Source: CAVVGZ01 sp963747965 | GTDB taxonomy: Bacteria; Chloroflexota; Anaerolineae; Anaerolineales; Anaerolineaceae | Reading direction: 5' to 3' | DNA length: 64,000 nt | Assembly (NCBI GenBank): GCA_963747965.1 | Contig: CAVVGZ010000004.1 | Location: 310,001 to 374,000, forward strand | In this document: positions 17,472 to 24,933 of the stretch, piece after piece | Layout: every line of letters begins with the position of its first letter | How positions within the stretch are numbered: position 1 is the first letter of the stretch | The notes under the pieces: generated by a model | Databases searched by the model: none | What the model was told of the DNA's origin: nothing | What the model saw: only the letters and a program-made list of their open reading frames with translations | Position numbers and translations under genes: made by a program

Positions 17472-18761
17472 CTATCCTTTCTTCGGCCCGTACATCTGCC
17501 AGGCAAAGCCTAACTCTTTATTCTGTCTGGAAGCTTCCTCCAGGGGCACTTTATCCATGTAAGCCTGGATTGACTGGCGCATTGCTTTTAAGCCGGAAGA
17601 AAGGCCCATGGGGTGTTCCTGGATGGAACCGCCCGCTACCAGCATGACATCATTGCCAATATCTTTCATGACTTCCATGGAGTTGATCGGATTGATGCCG
17701 CCGCCGGTCTGGGTGAACATTGGTTTTATATGCCCCATCGGCGCCTTGCTGATTTTGAACAGCTTGATGAATTTTTCGCGCAGGTGGGTGAAGCGGCCGT
17801 AGGGGACCGGGATGGCGTTGATATCCGCCCCGGCAATGCGCACCAATTTTCCTACCAGGATATGCTCACTGATGCCAAAGTCGGGTGACCAGCTCATCGA
17901 TCCCAGCATTCCAGGATGGGCAAATACCGGCACATTAATATCCGGAGCTTCCGAAAGCATTTGGATTGCTGAAATGCCAGTAGTCAGCGGAGTCAGCATC
18001 AGTCCATTCGCACCTGCTTCAATCGCCCTCCGGGCATCCTCCAGCATGCGGTCCGGGCGGTTGGTGATGCTGACCAGGTACATCTTGTGCTCGCCGGTTT
18101 CTTCAAATACACGTTTCTCCATTTCCATGCACAACCGCACACGGTCCACCATCTTGTAATCCCCGCCGTATGCCATCAACTCATCATCCTTGATTACATC
18201 CGCTCCGCCGATTGCATGCTGGTAAAAAATATTCGCCGCAGTTTTAGCATCAACCCCGACGCATGGTTTCAGTATGCTGCAGATCAACGGGCGATCTGTT
18301 TCAAAGAAATCACGTACACCCTTCAGGCCAATCTTGGGTCCCTGGAATGCGTCAAGGAACCGCTTTGGCAAATCCAGGTCAACAAGTTTTAACATACCGC
18401 TCATGGATACATCACTCAGGATGGTTGTCAGCATCATGGGAATCTGGAATCCGGTATTTTCCACTGGAAAAGCAACCCGCGCCATGTGAACCTGCCACTC
18501 GCCTTCCTCCTTGCTGGTGCGGCTTTCATGGTCTGGTATGGGTATGAGTGAGAGAAGCCTGCCCCCGCGTGTTTCCATCAAATACTCCATCCCTTTCATC
18601 TTGAAAACCCCGCGCCCGACAGTTTGCTCGACGGCAATTGCGGCTGCACGTGAAAGCATATCCTCCTCTGCCGGACCCTGCAGCAGGTAGGTCGCTATTA
18701 CATAAGAATCCAGGTCGATTCCCTCACTTAATCCAATGATATGTTCTTCCAGGGCTGCCAT
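17472..18761 (-). CDS. RuBisCO-like protein 2 (form IV-type)
   Basis: 429-residue RLP, first gene of the minus-strand operon RLP2-dehydrogenase-IIA-IIB-IIC. It keeps Lys165 (ILKP) and the carbamylation/metal triad in IKDDEL (Lys191, Asp193, Glu194), again with Cys for the second lysine of KPK. The phosphate-binding glycine region is VAGGSIQEHPMG. It is only moderately similar to RLP1 by eye, so the two are old paralogues and probably catalyse different steps. CGGAGGT precedes the ATG. Being co-transcribed with a complete PTS implies a phosphorylated substrate made from the imported compound. Confidence 0.85.
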   Translation of the reverse strand: MAALEEHIIGLSEGIDLDSYVIATYLLQGPAEEDMLSRAAAIAVEQTVGRGVFKMKGMEYLMETRGGRLLSLIPIPDHESRTSKEEGEWQVHMARVAFPVENTGFQIPMMLTTILSDVSMSGMLKLVDLDLPKRFLDAFQGPKIGLKGVRDFFETDRPLICSILKPCVGVDAKTAANIFYQHAIGGADVIKDDELMAYGGDYKMVDRVRLCMEMEKRVFEETGEHKMYLVSITNRPDRMLEDARRAIEAGANGLMLTPLTTGISAIQMLSEAPDINVPVFAHPGMLGSMSWSPDFGISEHILVGKLVRIAGADINAIPVPYGRFTHLREKFIKLFKISKAPMGHIKPMFTQTGGGINPINSMEVMKDIGNDVMLVAGGSIQEHPMGLSSGLKAMRQSIQAYMDKVPLEEASRQNKELGFAWQMYGPKKG

Positions 18762-18862
18762 ATTACCTCCGAGTATTTTTTGAAATGTGATTTATCCATT
18801 TATTAATCAGAATTAACAATCTTGCTGGCCGAGTATTTACCAGGCATAAAAACTATGGAATG

Positions 18863-18889
18863 TTGTTTTGATGAAAAGGATTGTTTTGA
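18863..18889. promoter_or_regulatory. Direct repeats TTGTTTTGA, candidate regulator site
   Basis: TTGTTTTGA occurs at 18863-18871 and 18881-18889, a spacing of 18 bases, in the leader of the RLP2-PTS operon. T-rich direct repeats of this kind are used by several DeoR-family regulators, such as the one encoded at 484-1251; the link is inference. Confidence 0.35.
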
Positions 18890-18943
18890 ACCAACCATTA
18901 GAACTTTTTTTATGATCACGCAGACAAGGGAATTTGTTACACG

Positions 18944-18960
18944 GATATTATACCAATATC
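18944..18960 (-). promoter_or_regulatory. Promoter and dyad of the RLP2-PTS operon
   Basis: The minus strand reads TGGTATAAT (18955-18947), an extended -10, and it lies inside the dyad GATATT-ATACC-AATATC, so a repressor bound there would block the promoter. Confidence 0.5.
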
Positions 18961-19004
18961 TTCCTGGCAGTTCTAATTTATAAATTAGGGTGTATACTAG
19001 CCAG

Positions 19005-19026
19005 GTTGTTACTGGTTAGTGACAAC
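19005..19026 (+). promoter_or_regulatory. Dyad near the aldolase 1 transcription start
   Basis: GTTGTTAC and GTGACAAC form an inverted repeat matching at 7 of 8 positions around a six-base centre. It starts seven bases after the plus-strand TATACT at 18993-18998, where a repressor would block initiation. Confidence 0.4.
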
Positions 19027-19190
19027 AGTTTTGGTACCAATATTGAGCATAATGCGTTACGATAAAAATCCATAAACCAAATTGTGAACCCTTCAAGGCT
19101 TTTCTGGCAATGGAATGGCTCAAGGCCATCAATGGGTTTGGCTGTTCGTCAACAATAGCAATTATTTATATTTTTTTCGTGGAGGAAGAA

Positions 19191-19868
19191 ATGTTATTAA
19201 AAGAATTACGGGAAAAAGTTTATTATTACTGCACGGCGCTGCCCAAATATGAGCTCGGGCATGGCTCGCAGGGAAATATCAGCGCTCTCGATCCGGAAAC
19301 CGGGCTGATCGCCATCAAACCTTCAGCCATCAACTATGATGTGATGAAGCCAGAAGACATCTGCGTGGTGGATAAATTCGGGAAGCATGTGGAAGGAAAA
19401 TGGAAATCCACCAGCGAAACTCCCATGCACACAATCTTTTACCGCGAACGTCCGGATGTAGGCGCCGTGATCCACACCCACGCCCCCTATGCCACCGTGT
19501 TTGGCGTGATTTATGAGCCCATTCCCCCCATCTTAACCGAAGCCTCCACGGGTATCGGCGGTCCGGTTCGGGTTGCAGCCTACCAGACCCCGGGTACGGA
19601 TGCACTCGCCGAGGGAGCCTTGAAAGAGATGGGAAACGATGTCTGCATCATTCTTGCCCACCACGGTTTGCTGGCCGTCGGCCCGGACCTTGAAAAGGCG
19701 TTTGACACCACCCTGGCCGTGGAGACATCCGCCCGGCTGGTGATCATGGCGCGCTCGATGGGCGCCAAAGTGAATACCGTCCCCCAAGTCAGAAATAGAT
19801 ATGTTAAGAAAAATGTACCTGGAATAATACCACCCGAGTGGCTGCCTGAACATGACCTTGTTGGATAA
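19191..19868 (+). CDS. Class II aldolase/epimerase (AraD/FucA family) 1
   Basis: 225-residue zinc enzyme. The ATG at 19191 follows GGAGGAAG; the frame is open from 19110 but that start lacks support. Catalytic acid/base Glu76 (SETPMH) and zinc ligands His95, His97 (IHTHAPYATVF) and the AHHG histidine near 158 are all present. The family includes L-fuculose-1-phosphate aldolase and L-ribulose-5-phosphate 4-epimerase; both chemistries start from a ketose phosphate. It is divergent from RLP2 and shares its control region, so it probably handles a downstream product, cleaving it to dihydroxyacetone phosphate and an aldehyde or inverting a centre. Confidence 0.82.
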   Translation: MLLKELREKVYYYCTALPKYELGHGSQGNISALDPETGLIAIKPSAINYDVMKPEDICVVDKFGKHVEGKWKSTSETPMHTIFYRERPDVGAVIHTHAPYATVFGVIYEPIPPILTEASTGIGGPVRVAAYQTPGTDALAEGALKEMGNDVCIILAHHGLLAVGPDLEKAFDTTLAVETSARLVIMARSMGAKVNTVPQVRNRYVKKNVPGIIPPEWLPEHDLVG

Positions 19869-19870
19869 TC

Positions 19871-19905
19871 AAAAAAGCTCCAGCCTGACGACCGGAGCTT
19901 TTTTT
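19871..19905. terminator. Terminator shared by aldolase 1 and the oxidoreductase gene
   Basis: AAAAAAGCTCC pairs with GGAGCTTTTTT over 11 base pairs around a 12-base loop and ends in a seven-T run; it can act in both directions. Confidence 0.85.
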
Positions 19906-19919
19906 AATCCAATAGCCGT

Positions 19920-20819
19920 TTATGAAAATTCCGGCATGACCTTTTCGATAAAGAGGTCAATACCGTCGAATTTTGGAAAATCCATAAAGCGCAGCATGAA
20001 GTGGGTTACTCCCACATCTGTATAGCGTCTGAGCGTTTCTGTCACCTGCTGGGGCGTGCCATAAACCAGAAAACGCCCTTCCTTATCCGCAGGAGGAGCC
20101 TGTCCATCCGGAGTGATGGACACATAAGCCCACACCGATTTCGTAATGGATGCGAAATCCCTGCCCACATCCTGGCAGTGGGCCTGCAGCACGTCCATCT
20201 TGTGGGCATAGGTATCCGGGTCCGTGAAAGTAAAATTCATCCAGTCTGCATATTTTGCCACCAGCTGTAAGGTAACCTTTTCCCCGACCCCCCCGATAAG
20301 CAGGGGGGGTACAGGATTGGCAGCGGCTGGTTCTCAGCCTGGTGGATGGACAGGTGTTTCCCTTCATAACTGGCCGGGGACTGCGTCCACATCGTGCGGA
20401 TGATATTGACCGCATCTTCCAGGTTGTTCCAACCGGACCTTGCCAGGTGGGAATGGATATCCGTAAGCCAGGTGTTCATCCTCCTTCCAGCCCGCCCCAA
20501 TTCCCAGGATGAGCCGGCCGCCAGTCAAGTACTGCAGGGTGGAGGTCATTTTTGCTATCAATGCAGGATTGCGGAATGACTGCGCCATCACCAGCGGGCC
20601 GACAGTGAATTGGGGAAATTTTGCCGCAATATAAGTCAGGTATGTCCAGCTTTCCAGGGTTGGTGCATTATCCTTGTGAAAATGGTCATCAAACCATAAA
20701 TTCGGAAAGATGCCGGCCAGGTGTTCAATGGTCCGTTCGTTTTCACGGCTTAAGTCCTTGATTTCAGTCCCCTGCCGGGCAACTGTGTTGCATATCCATC
20801 CAAATGATATTTTCGTCAT
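19920..20819 (-). pseudogene. Luciferase-like (F420-type) oxidoreductase, frame broken twice
   Basis: The three minus-strand pieces together make one luciferase-like monooxygenase-family oxidoreductase of about 300 residues. The N part (20819 to about 20440) has MTKISFGWICNTV and GRLILGIGAGW. The middle (about 20430-20290) has LEDAVNIIRTMW. The C part (20261-19920) ends in DGIDLFIEKVMPEF. The second break falls in runs of C and G at 20281-20310, a typical homopolymer indel site. So this may be an intact gene with sequencing errors rather than a true pseudogene. Family members use reduced F420 or FMN; the cofactor cannot be assigned. It has its own upstream -10 and no clear role in the sugar island. 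Confidence 0.7.
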
Positions 20820-20998
20820 TTAGTTTGCATACTCCTTCCATTATTGGAATATTTCCCTCGATTGGATAGTTATATCTTATCACTGATAGGGATGGTTGAA
20901 CCAGGTTAAATAAATGGATGATAACTCGGTTAAATCCAGCTGCAGGAATTTCTCTCCGGGAGAGTAATGGTATTTTCGATGTTATAATCTTGCACAAT

Positions 20999-21007
20999 AT
21001 TATACCA
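20999..21007 (-). promoter_or_regulatory. Extended -10 upstream of the luciferase-like oxidoreductase
   Basis: The minus strand reads TGGTATAAT, the same extended -10 seen before several other genes here, about 180 bases upstream of the start codon at 20819. Confidence 0.4.
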
Positions 21008-21042
21008 ATTTGCATCTTTGTATATAGGAAAGGTGGTTGGAT

Positions 21043-21468
21043 ATGGTAGTGCAGATCATCAGTATTTGTCTTACGATTGCACCGGTATTTTTACTGGTTA
21101 TTGGCGCTCTGGGCGCATTTAATATCATGAGCGTTGGCCCGGTGGGATTCCCCAAGAATCACCGGGTTAATACAACTTTATCCTACATCATCTTGTTTTC
21201 CGCCCTGGGGATGTTTTATTACCGGTTTTCACCTGCAGATTCAATTGCATCCAATCTTGGTGCAATCTTAGCAATAGGCTGCTTCGTTGCCTACAGTGTT
21301 GTCGTCGCCAGGAACCGGAAACAGTTTCCTCCCAAGTCATCCATGCAGCTCTACAACGAAAACAAGCTACGTTTTGACCGCAGAAAACAGGAGTGGCCAT
21401 TTAAATTTGGAAAAAAATCCAGCGAAAACAACCCGGCTGATAAGAAAAAGAAACCGGATAAAAAATAA
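21043..21468 (+). CDS. Small membrane protein of unknown function
   Basis: About 141 residues from the ATG at 21043, which has GGAAAGGTGG before it. Three hydrophobic segments (about 5-30, 45-62, 70-88) are followed by a basic, lysine-rich cytoplasmic tail ending in KKKKPDKK. I do not recognise the family. It stands alone and ends at a terminator shared with aldolase 2. Confidence 0.6.
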   Translation: MVVQIISICLTIAPVFLLVIGALGAFNIMSVGPVGFPKNHRVNTTLSYIILFSALGMFYYRFSPADSIASNLGAILAIGCFVAYSVVVARNRKQFPPKSSMQLYNENKLRFDRRKQEWPFKFGKKSSENNPADKKKKPDKK

Positions 21469-21477
21469 AGAGTAAAC

Positions 21478-21505
21478 AAAAACCGCCGGGAAATTGGCGG
21501 TTTTT
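21478..21505. terminator. Bidirectional terminator
   Basis: AAAAACCGCC pairs with GGCGGTTTTT over ten base pairs around an eight-base loop, between convergent genes. Confidence 0.85.
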
Positions 21506-21527
21506 GAATCTCTTAAGTTGGTAATGA

Positions 21528-22184
21528 TTATTTATCGTAATCCGGATTTTCAAGGATGTTACCGGGAACAACGATTCCTCCAACTGCTGCAGCATGCAGC
21601 AGTATATAAGCATTGGTATCGATGCGTTCCACAGAATCCATGGCAATATCCAGGTCTTTTCCGACAGCAATCATCCCATGCCGCGGGATCATGCAGGCTG
21701 CAGTACCCTTGGACTTAATCATTTCAATCTTCTTGTCCATCTCGGCCACAATGTAATCGGACAGGAGCTGGGTACCTGAAGGCGAATCGCCGCTCTGTTT
21801 GATCACCCCAAATTTATAGGACGCATAGTCAATTCCGGGCATATCCTTCTCAGCAGCACAGAAGACCAGCACATTGCGTGCATGGGCATGGACTGAAGCA
21901 GTTATATGGGGATAAAACTTATTCAAAAGATCAATATGGGCTTTTGATTCACGGGAGATATCTCCAACACCATCCAATTTATTTCCGGCAAGATCCATGA
22001 TGAGGATCTGTTCCGGGCTCAGCTCCCAGTGAAATTTGGTACCGGCATAGCGCGGGGTCATCAATAACAGGTCGCCCATCCTCACCCCAATGTTGCCGCC
22101 TGCCAGGTCTGTCAGATGCCGGTCAAACATCATTTTACCCATCTTGCAAATTTTTACACGCATTGCTTGAATTTCGTTGTACAT
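21528..22184 (-). CDS. Class II aldolase/epimerase (AraD/FucA family) 2
   Basis: 218-residue zinc aldolase-family protein, different from aldolase 1. Glu79 (SRESKAH) is the likely acid/base residue; zinc ligands are His99, His101 (VHAHARN) and His169 (IPRHG). It follows the PfkB-type kinase gene by 30 bases, with AGAGGAGG as its ribosome site, so kinase and aldolase are one operon. The pair matches the logic of phosphorylating a ketose phosphate and splitting it into triose phosphates, as in tagatose or fuculose degradation. The precise substrate is unknown. Confidence 0.82.
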   Translation of the reverse strand: MYNEIQAMRVKICKMGKMMFDRHLTDLAGGNIGVRMGDLLLMTPRYAGTKFHWELSPEQILIMDLAGNKLDGVGDISRESKAHIDLLNKFYPHITASVHAHARNVLVFCAAEKDMPGIDYASYKFGVIKQSGDSPSGTQLLSDYIVAEMDKKIEMIKSKGTAACMIPRHGMIAVGKDLDIAMDSVERIDTNAYILLHAAAVGGIVVPGNILENPDYDK

Positions 22185-22214
22185 CGTTTATTCCTCCTCT
22201 GTATCGAATAATTA

Positions 22215-23150
22215 TCAGGTAATTTGGACAATTTTTGCTTTTTCTACAAGGCTGTGCACGGTATCCAGTTCAATGAAACCTGCCCCGCGCACCTGGGTAT
22301 TGGCTGTACCACAGGCAATACCCCAGCGGATGAGGTCTGGAAGAGCTGCATTTTCCAGCAGCGCTTTTGCCACCCCGGCCAGCAGGGAATCACCACATCC
22401 AACCGTGTTGATCACCCGCTCGACGCTTACATTCCCGCTCCAAACATCCTTTCCATCCGTACCAATCATCCCCTGCGGGCCACGGCTGAGTGCGACGTAC
22501 GTAATTCCCATCTTCTGCAGTTCAAGGATCGCCTCAATCTGTTTTTCCAGGGTATCCAGGGTACGTCCCAGGTAGAATCCCAATTCGTGCTGGTTAACTT
22601 TAACCATATACGGCAGCGCTTCAATTCCATATTCCAATGCCGCGCCGGAACTGTCAATCAGGCTGTGCACACCATGATGCTTGGCCACGGTGATCAGCCT
22701 GCTGTAAACCCTGGCCAGGGCATCTGTCTGTCCGGACCCGCACAACAGCACCAGCGATGTTTCCGGGAGCAGGCTGACGAACTTGTCCATTAAAGCTTCG
22801 ATTTCAACGTCTTCCACCTTCTGGCCGGGCTCATAAACGGCGTAGGTATATCCGGTATCATCCTCCTGGATCAGAATGGAAGTGCGGGTATCCGCTTTGC
22901 ATTCTACAAACTCGGTGCGGATGCCTTCCTTGCGCAGTTCTTCGGTGATGAACTTCCCGCTGTAGCCGCCCTGGTAACCGGTGGCAATGGCCGGAACCTT
23001 GAGGTGGGTTAACGCCCTGGCTACATTATTTCCCTTGCCACCCCCGTAAATCATGGCGACAGTTGCACGGGAAATCTCATCCGGAACCAGGCGTTTTACC
23101 CGGACTGCCTTATCAATGGCGGGATGTAATGTAACACATAATACGTTCAT
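22215..23150 (-). CDS. PfkB-family sugar-phosphate kinase (1-phosphofructokinase/tagatose-6-phosphate kinase type)
   Basis: 311 residues, the size of FruK and LacC. N-terminal VTLHPAIDKAV and the IYGGGKGNNVARAL glycine motif are typical of that branch. The C-terminal signature reads NTVGCGDSLLAG, with catalytic Asp254; most members have GAGDS, here the alanine is cysteine. It would add a second phosphate to a ketose phosphate using ATP. It is the first gene of the operon with aldolase 2, and GAGGAAATT precedes the ATG. Because there is a galactitol-type PTS nearby, a LacC-like role on the oxidised PTS product is the simplest idea. Confidence 0.83.
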   Translation of the reverse strand: MNVLCVTLHPAIDKAVRVKRLVPDEISRATVAMIYGGGKGNNVARALTHLKVPAIATGYQGGYSGKFITEELRKEGIRTEFVECKADTRTSILIQEDDTGYTYAVYEPGQKVEDVEIEALMDKFVSLLPETSLVLLCGSGQTDALARVYSRLITVAKHHGVHSLIDSSGAALEYGIEALPYMVKVNQHELGFYLGRTLDTLEKQIEAILELQKMGITYVALSRGPQGMIGTDGKDVWSGNVSVERVINTVGCGDSLLAGVAKALLENAALPDLIRWGIACGTANTQVRGAGFIELDTVHSLVEKAKIVQIT

Positions 23151-23248
23151 AATTTCCTCGGCTAAATTTTTCCCTAATCTTGCAAGGAGATCTGTTCAAA
23201 TGAAAACGTGAATTGGGATTTTTCCGCTTTTATTCGTTGCGTTCTATC

Positions 23249-23257
23249 ATTATATCA
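23249..23257 (-). promoter_or_regulatory. Promoter of the kinase-aldolase 2 operon
   Basis: The minus strand reads TGATATAAT, an extended -10, about 100 bases before the kinase start codon. The remaining 23151-23496 interval has no gene. Confidence 0.45.
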
Positions 23258-23496
23258 AATATCACAGCGCATCCTCTCGAATTTGAAGATATGCAAAATT
23301 TATTCCGATGCGGAAGAAATCCAAAAAAATGATTACAAAATACTTGCTGATATCGAAGGTAGTCCAAACCTACTTTATCGGTTATTATTGACCGGAATTC
23401 CTGCAACAGGGAACCATGCTTACCCGGCCTATTTTAAAATGGGTTTGGTAAGAGGTTCAAAATGGTAGTCAGGTTCAATTGGAGAAATGTCAGCCC

Positions 23497-24036
23497 ATGG
23501 ATTACAATGCTTTCAAAAATGAAATTAATCAGAAAAAAATTCCAACCATAGTGGAATTCTGGGCAACCTGGTGTGGTCCATGTAAATCGATGGCTCCCAA
23601 CCTGGAAAAAGTAAGCCATGAATTTGAAGGCCAGGTGGAACTCTGGAAGATCAACGCTGATGAGAATCCGGAAATACTACGCTCCATGGGGGTTATGGGC
23701 ATCCCGACCATGCTCGGGTTTTCAAATGGAGAAGAACTTTTCCGCATCACCGGTGCATTAAACCCTGAGCAGATCTCGCAGGTCTTTTCTGCAGCCCAGG
23801 CACAGCAAAAATTAAAATCGAGCCTATCGGATAGATCCCGGCTTTACCGTATGGTGACCGGATTAGCCATCATGCTTCTTGGCGGACTCAGTGAATACAA
23901 CCTGGTTATCCTGGTTGGCGCTGTCATTACATTCACAGCATTCGCCGATCGCTGCCCGATCTACCAGGGTCTTGTATCGCAGCTGGGGAAACTATTCCAA
24001 AAATCTAAAAAAGAAAACCAGGAAACAAATGGCTGA
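23497..24036 (+). CDS. Thioredoxin fused to a DUF2892-like membrane domain
   Basis: 179 residues from the ATG at 23497 (GGAGAA ribosome site). Residues 1-105 are a thioredoxin fold with the redox motif WCGPC and the cis-proline segment MGIPTM. Residues 115-165 form a membrane hairpin with AIMLLGG and FADRCPIYQGL, which resembles the DUF2892/YgaP-like membrane domain. The fusion would tether a thiol oxidoreductase, cytoplasmic by topology, to the membrane. The 3' end overlaps the convergent mntP gene by 32 bases. Confidence 0.78.
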   Translation: MDYNAFKNEINQKKIPTIVEFWATWCGPCKSMAPNLEKVSHEFEGQVELWKINADENPEILRSMGVMGIPTMLGFSNGEELFRITGALNPEQISQVFSAAQAQQKLKSSLSDRSRLYRMVTGLAIMLLGGLSEYNLVILVGAVITFTAFADRCPIYQGLVSQLGKLFQKSKKENQETNG

Positions 24037-24577
24037 TCAATATCCTGAAACCAATAAATATCAGGATTATTCCACCAATTATTTCCATCCGGCTGCCGAA
24101 TTTCTCGCTGAGCCTATGACCGAGGATCACTCCGCCGATAGCCATGGCAAACGAAACCAGTCCGATCAACAGGCTGGCATACAGGATATTCACCTCTAAT
24201 AATCCCAGGCTCAGACCTACTGCCAGTGCATCAATACTGGTGGCAACGCTTAATAGAACCATGTACCTGCCGCGGGTTGGATCCGCTGCGGATTTATTTG
24301 AGTCCGGTTTAATTCCATTGATAACCATACGGGTCCCTACCCAAACCAATAAGCCGAAGGCAATCCAGTGATCAAACTGGGAGATTTGGCGGACAACGGT
24401 TGTTCCCATCAACCATCCCAACAGTGCCATCAAGCCCTGGAATAATCCAAAATGAAATGAAAGCCGCAGCATGGACCTGTTGTTCTTCTCGGCCTGGGAT
24501 CCGCCTACCCCCAGCGAAACTGAAAAACAGTCCATTCCTAAAGCAATTGCGACAATAAATAGTGCCTGAATTTCCAT
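24005..24577 (-). CDS. mntP: Manganese efflux pump MntP
   Basis: 190-residue inner-membrane protein of the MntP (DUF204) family, with six membrane segments. The two diagnostic aspartate motifs are present: ALGMDCFSVSLG at the N terminus and ATSIDALAVGLSLG in the middle, which form the ion site. It exports Mn2+. No yybP-ykoY manganese riboswitch could be recognised in the 350 bases upstream, although that element often precedes this family. Confidence 0.9.
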   Translation of the reverse strand: MEIQALFIVAIALGMDCFSVSLGVGGSQAEKNNRSMLRLSFHFGLFQGLMALLGWLMGTTVVRQISQFDHWIAFGLLVWVGTRMVINGIKPDSNKSAADPTRGRYMVLLSVATSIDALAVGLSLGLLEVNILYASLLIGLVSFAMAIGGVILGHRLSEKFGSRMEIIGGIILIFIGFRILISHLFPGFLF

Positions 24578-24879
24578 GATTATTTATTAATAGACAAAAA
24601 GGATGATGCTGGAGTCTGTGGAACCGCTGCTAGATTTTACATCCTTTATGAGGGATTTCAAAGGTAAATTGTCATCTGTCGTAGATGAATACATCCCTCA
24701 ACCACAATGAAATCGGCTTTTCTATGCGGAATGTTTGGCTCGATGATGGATTTTCAGTTGTGGCTAATTAGAATTTGGAATTGGCTTTCAATTCTCAGGA
24801 TTACAGTGACAAATATGGCACCTGAATAACTGAAAATAAATAGATCAATTGGACTTAAAACCATCCTGGCAATCGTCCC
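24578..24879. other. Intergenic stretch with no recognised gene
   Basis: About 300 bases between mntP and the dynamin-like gene, AT-rich, without an open frame of note. It ends at a hairpin that serves the dynamin-like gene. Confidence 0.4.
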
Positions 24880-24904
24880 AAAAAATGGAGGGAACCTTTC
24901 TCCA
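24880..24904 (-). terminator. Terminator after the dynamin-like GTPase gene
   Basis: On the minus strand a five-base-pair stem TGGAG/CTCCA with a nine-base loop is followed directly by six T residues. Confidence 0.5.
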
Positions 24905-24933
24905 ATTCTTCAACAGGAATCAGCAGTTTTTGT

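Larger units (their letters stand above)
18762..19190. promoter_or_regulatory. Divergent control region between RLP2-PTS operon and aldolase 1
   Basis: About 430 bases with no gene. It contains a minus-strand extended -10 inside a dyad (18944-18960), a plus-strand TATACT at 18993-18998, a dyad near the presumed plus start (19005-19026) and two direct repeats TTGTTTTGA 18 bases apart (18863-18889). This density of sites suggests joint control of both directions. Confidence 0.55.

Noticed and set aside
11387..18761. Genuine CO2-fixing RuBisCO
   Set aside because: Key lysines (second of KPK, loop 6) are missing and there is no phosphoribulokinase or other Calvin-cycle gene nearby.
24578..24700. 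Possible yybP-ykoY manganese riboswitch before mntP
   Set aside because: The characteristic paired loops and conserved bases could not be found by eye; absence is not proven.
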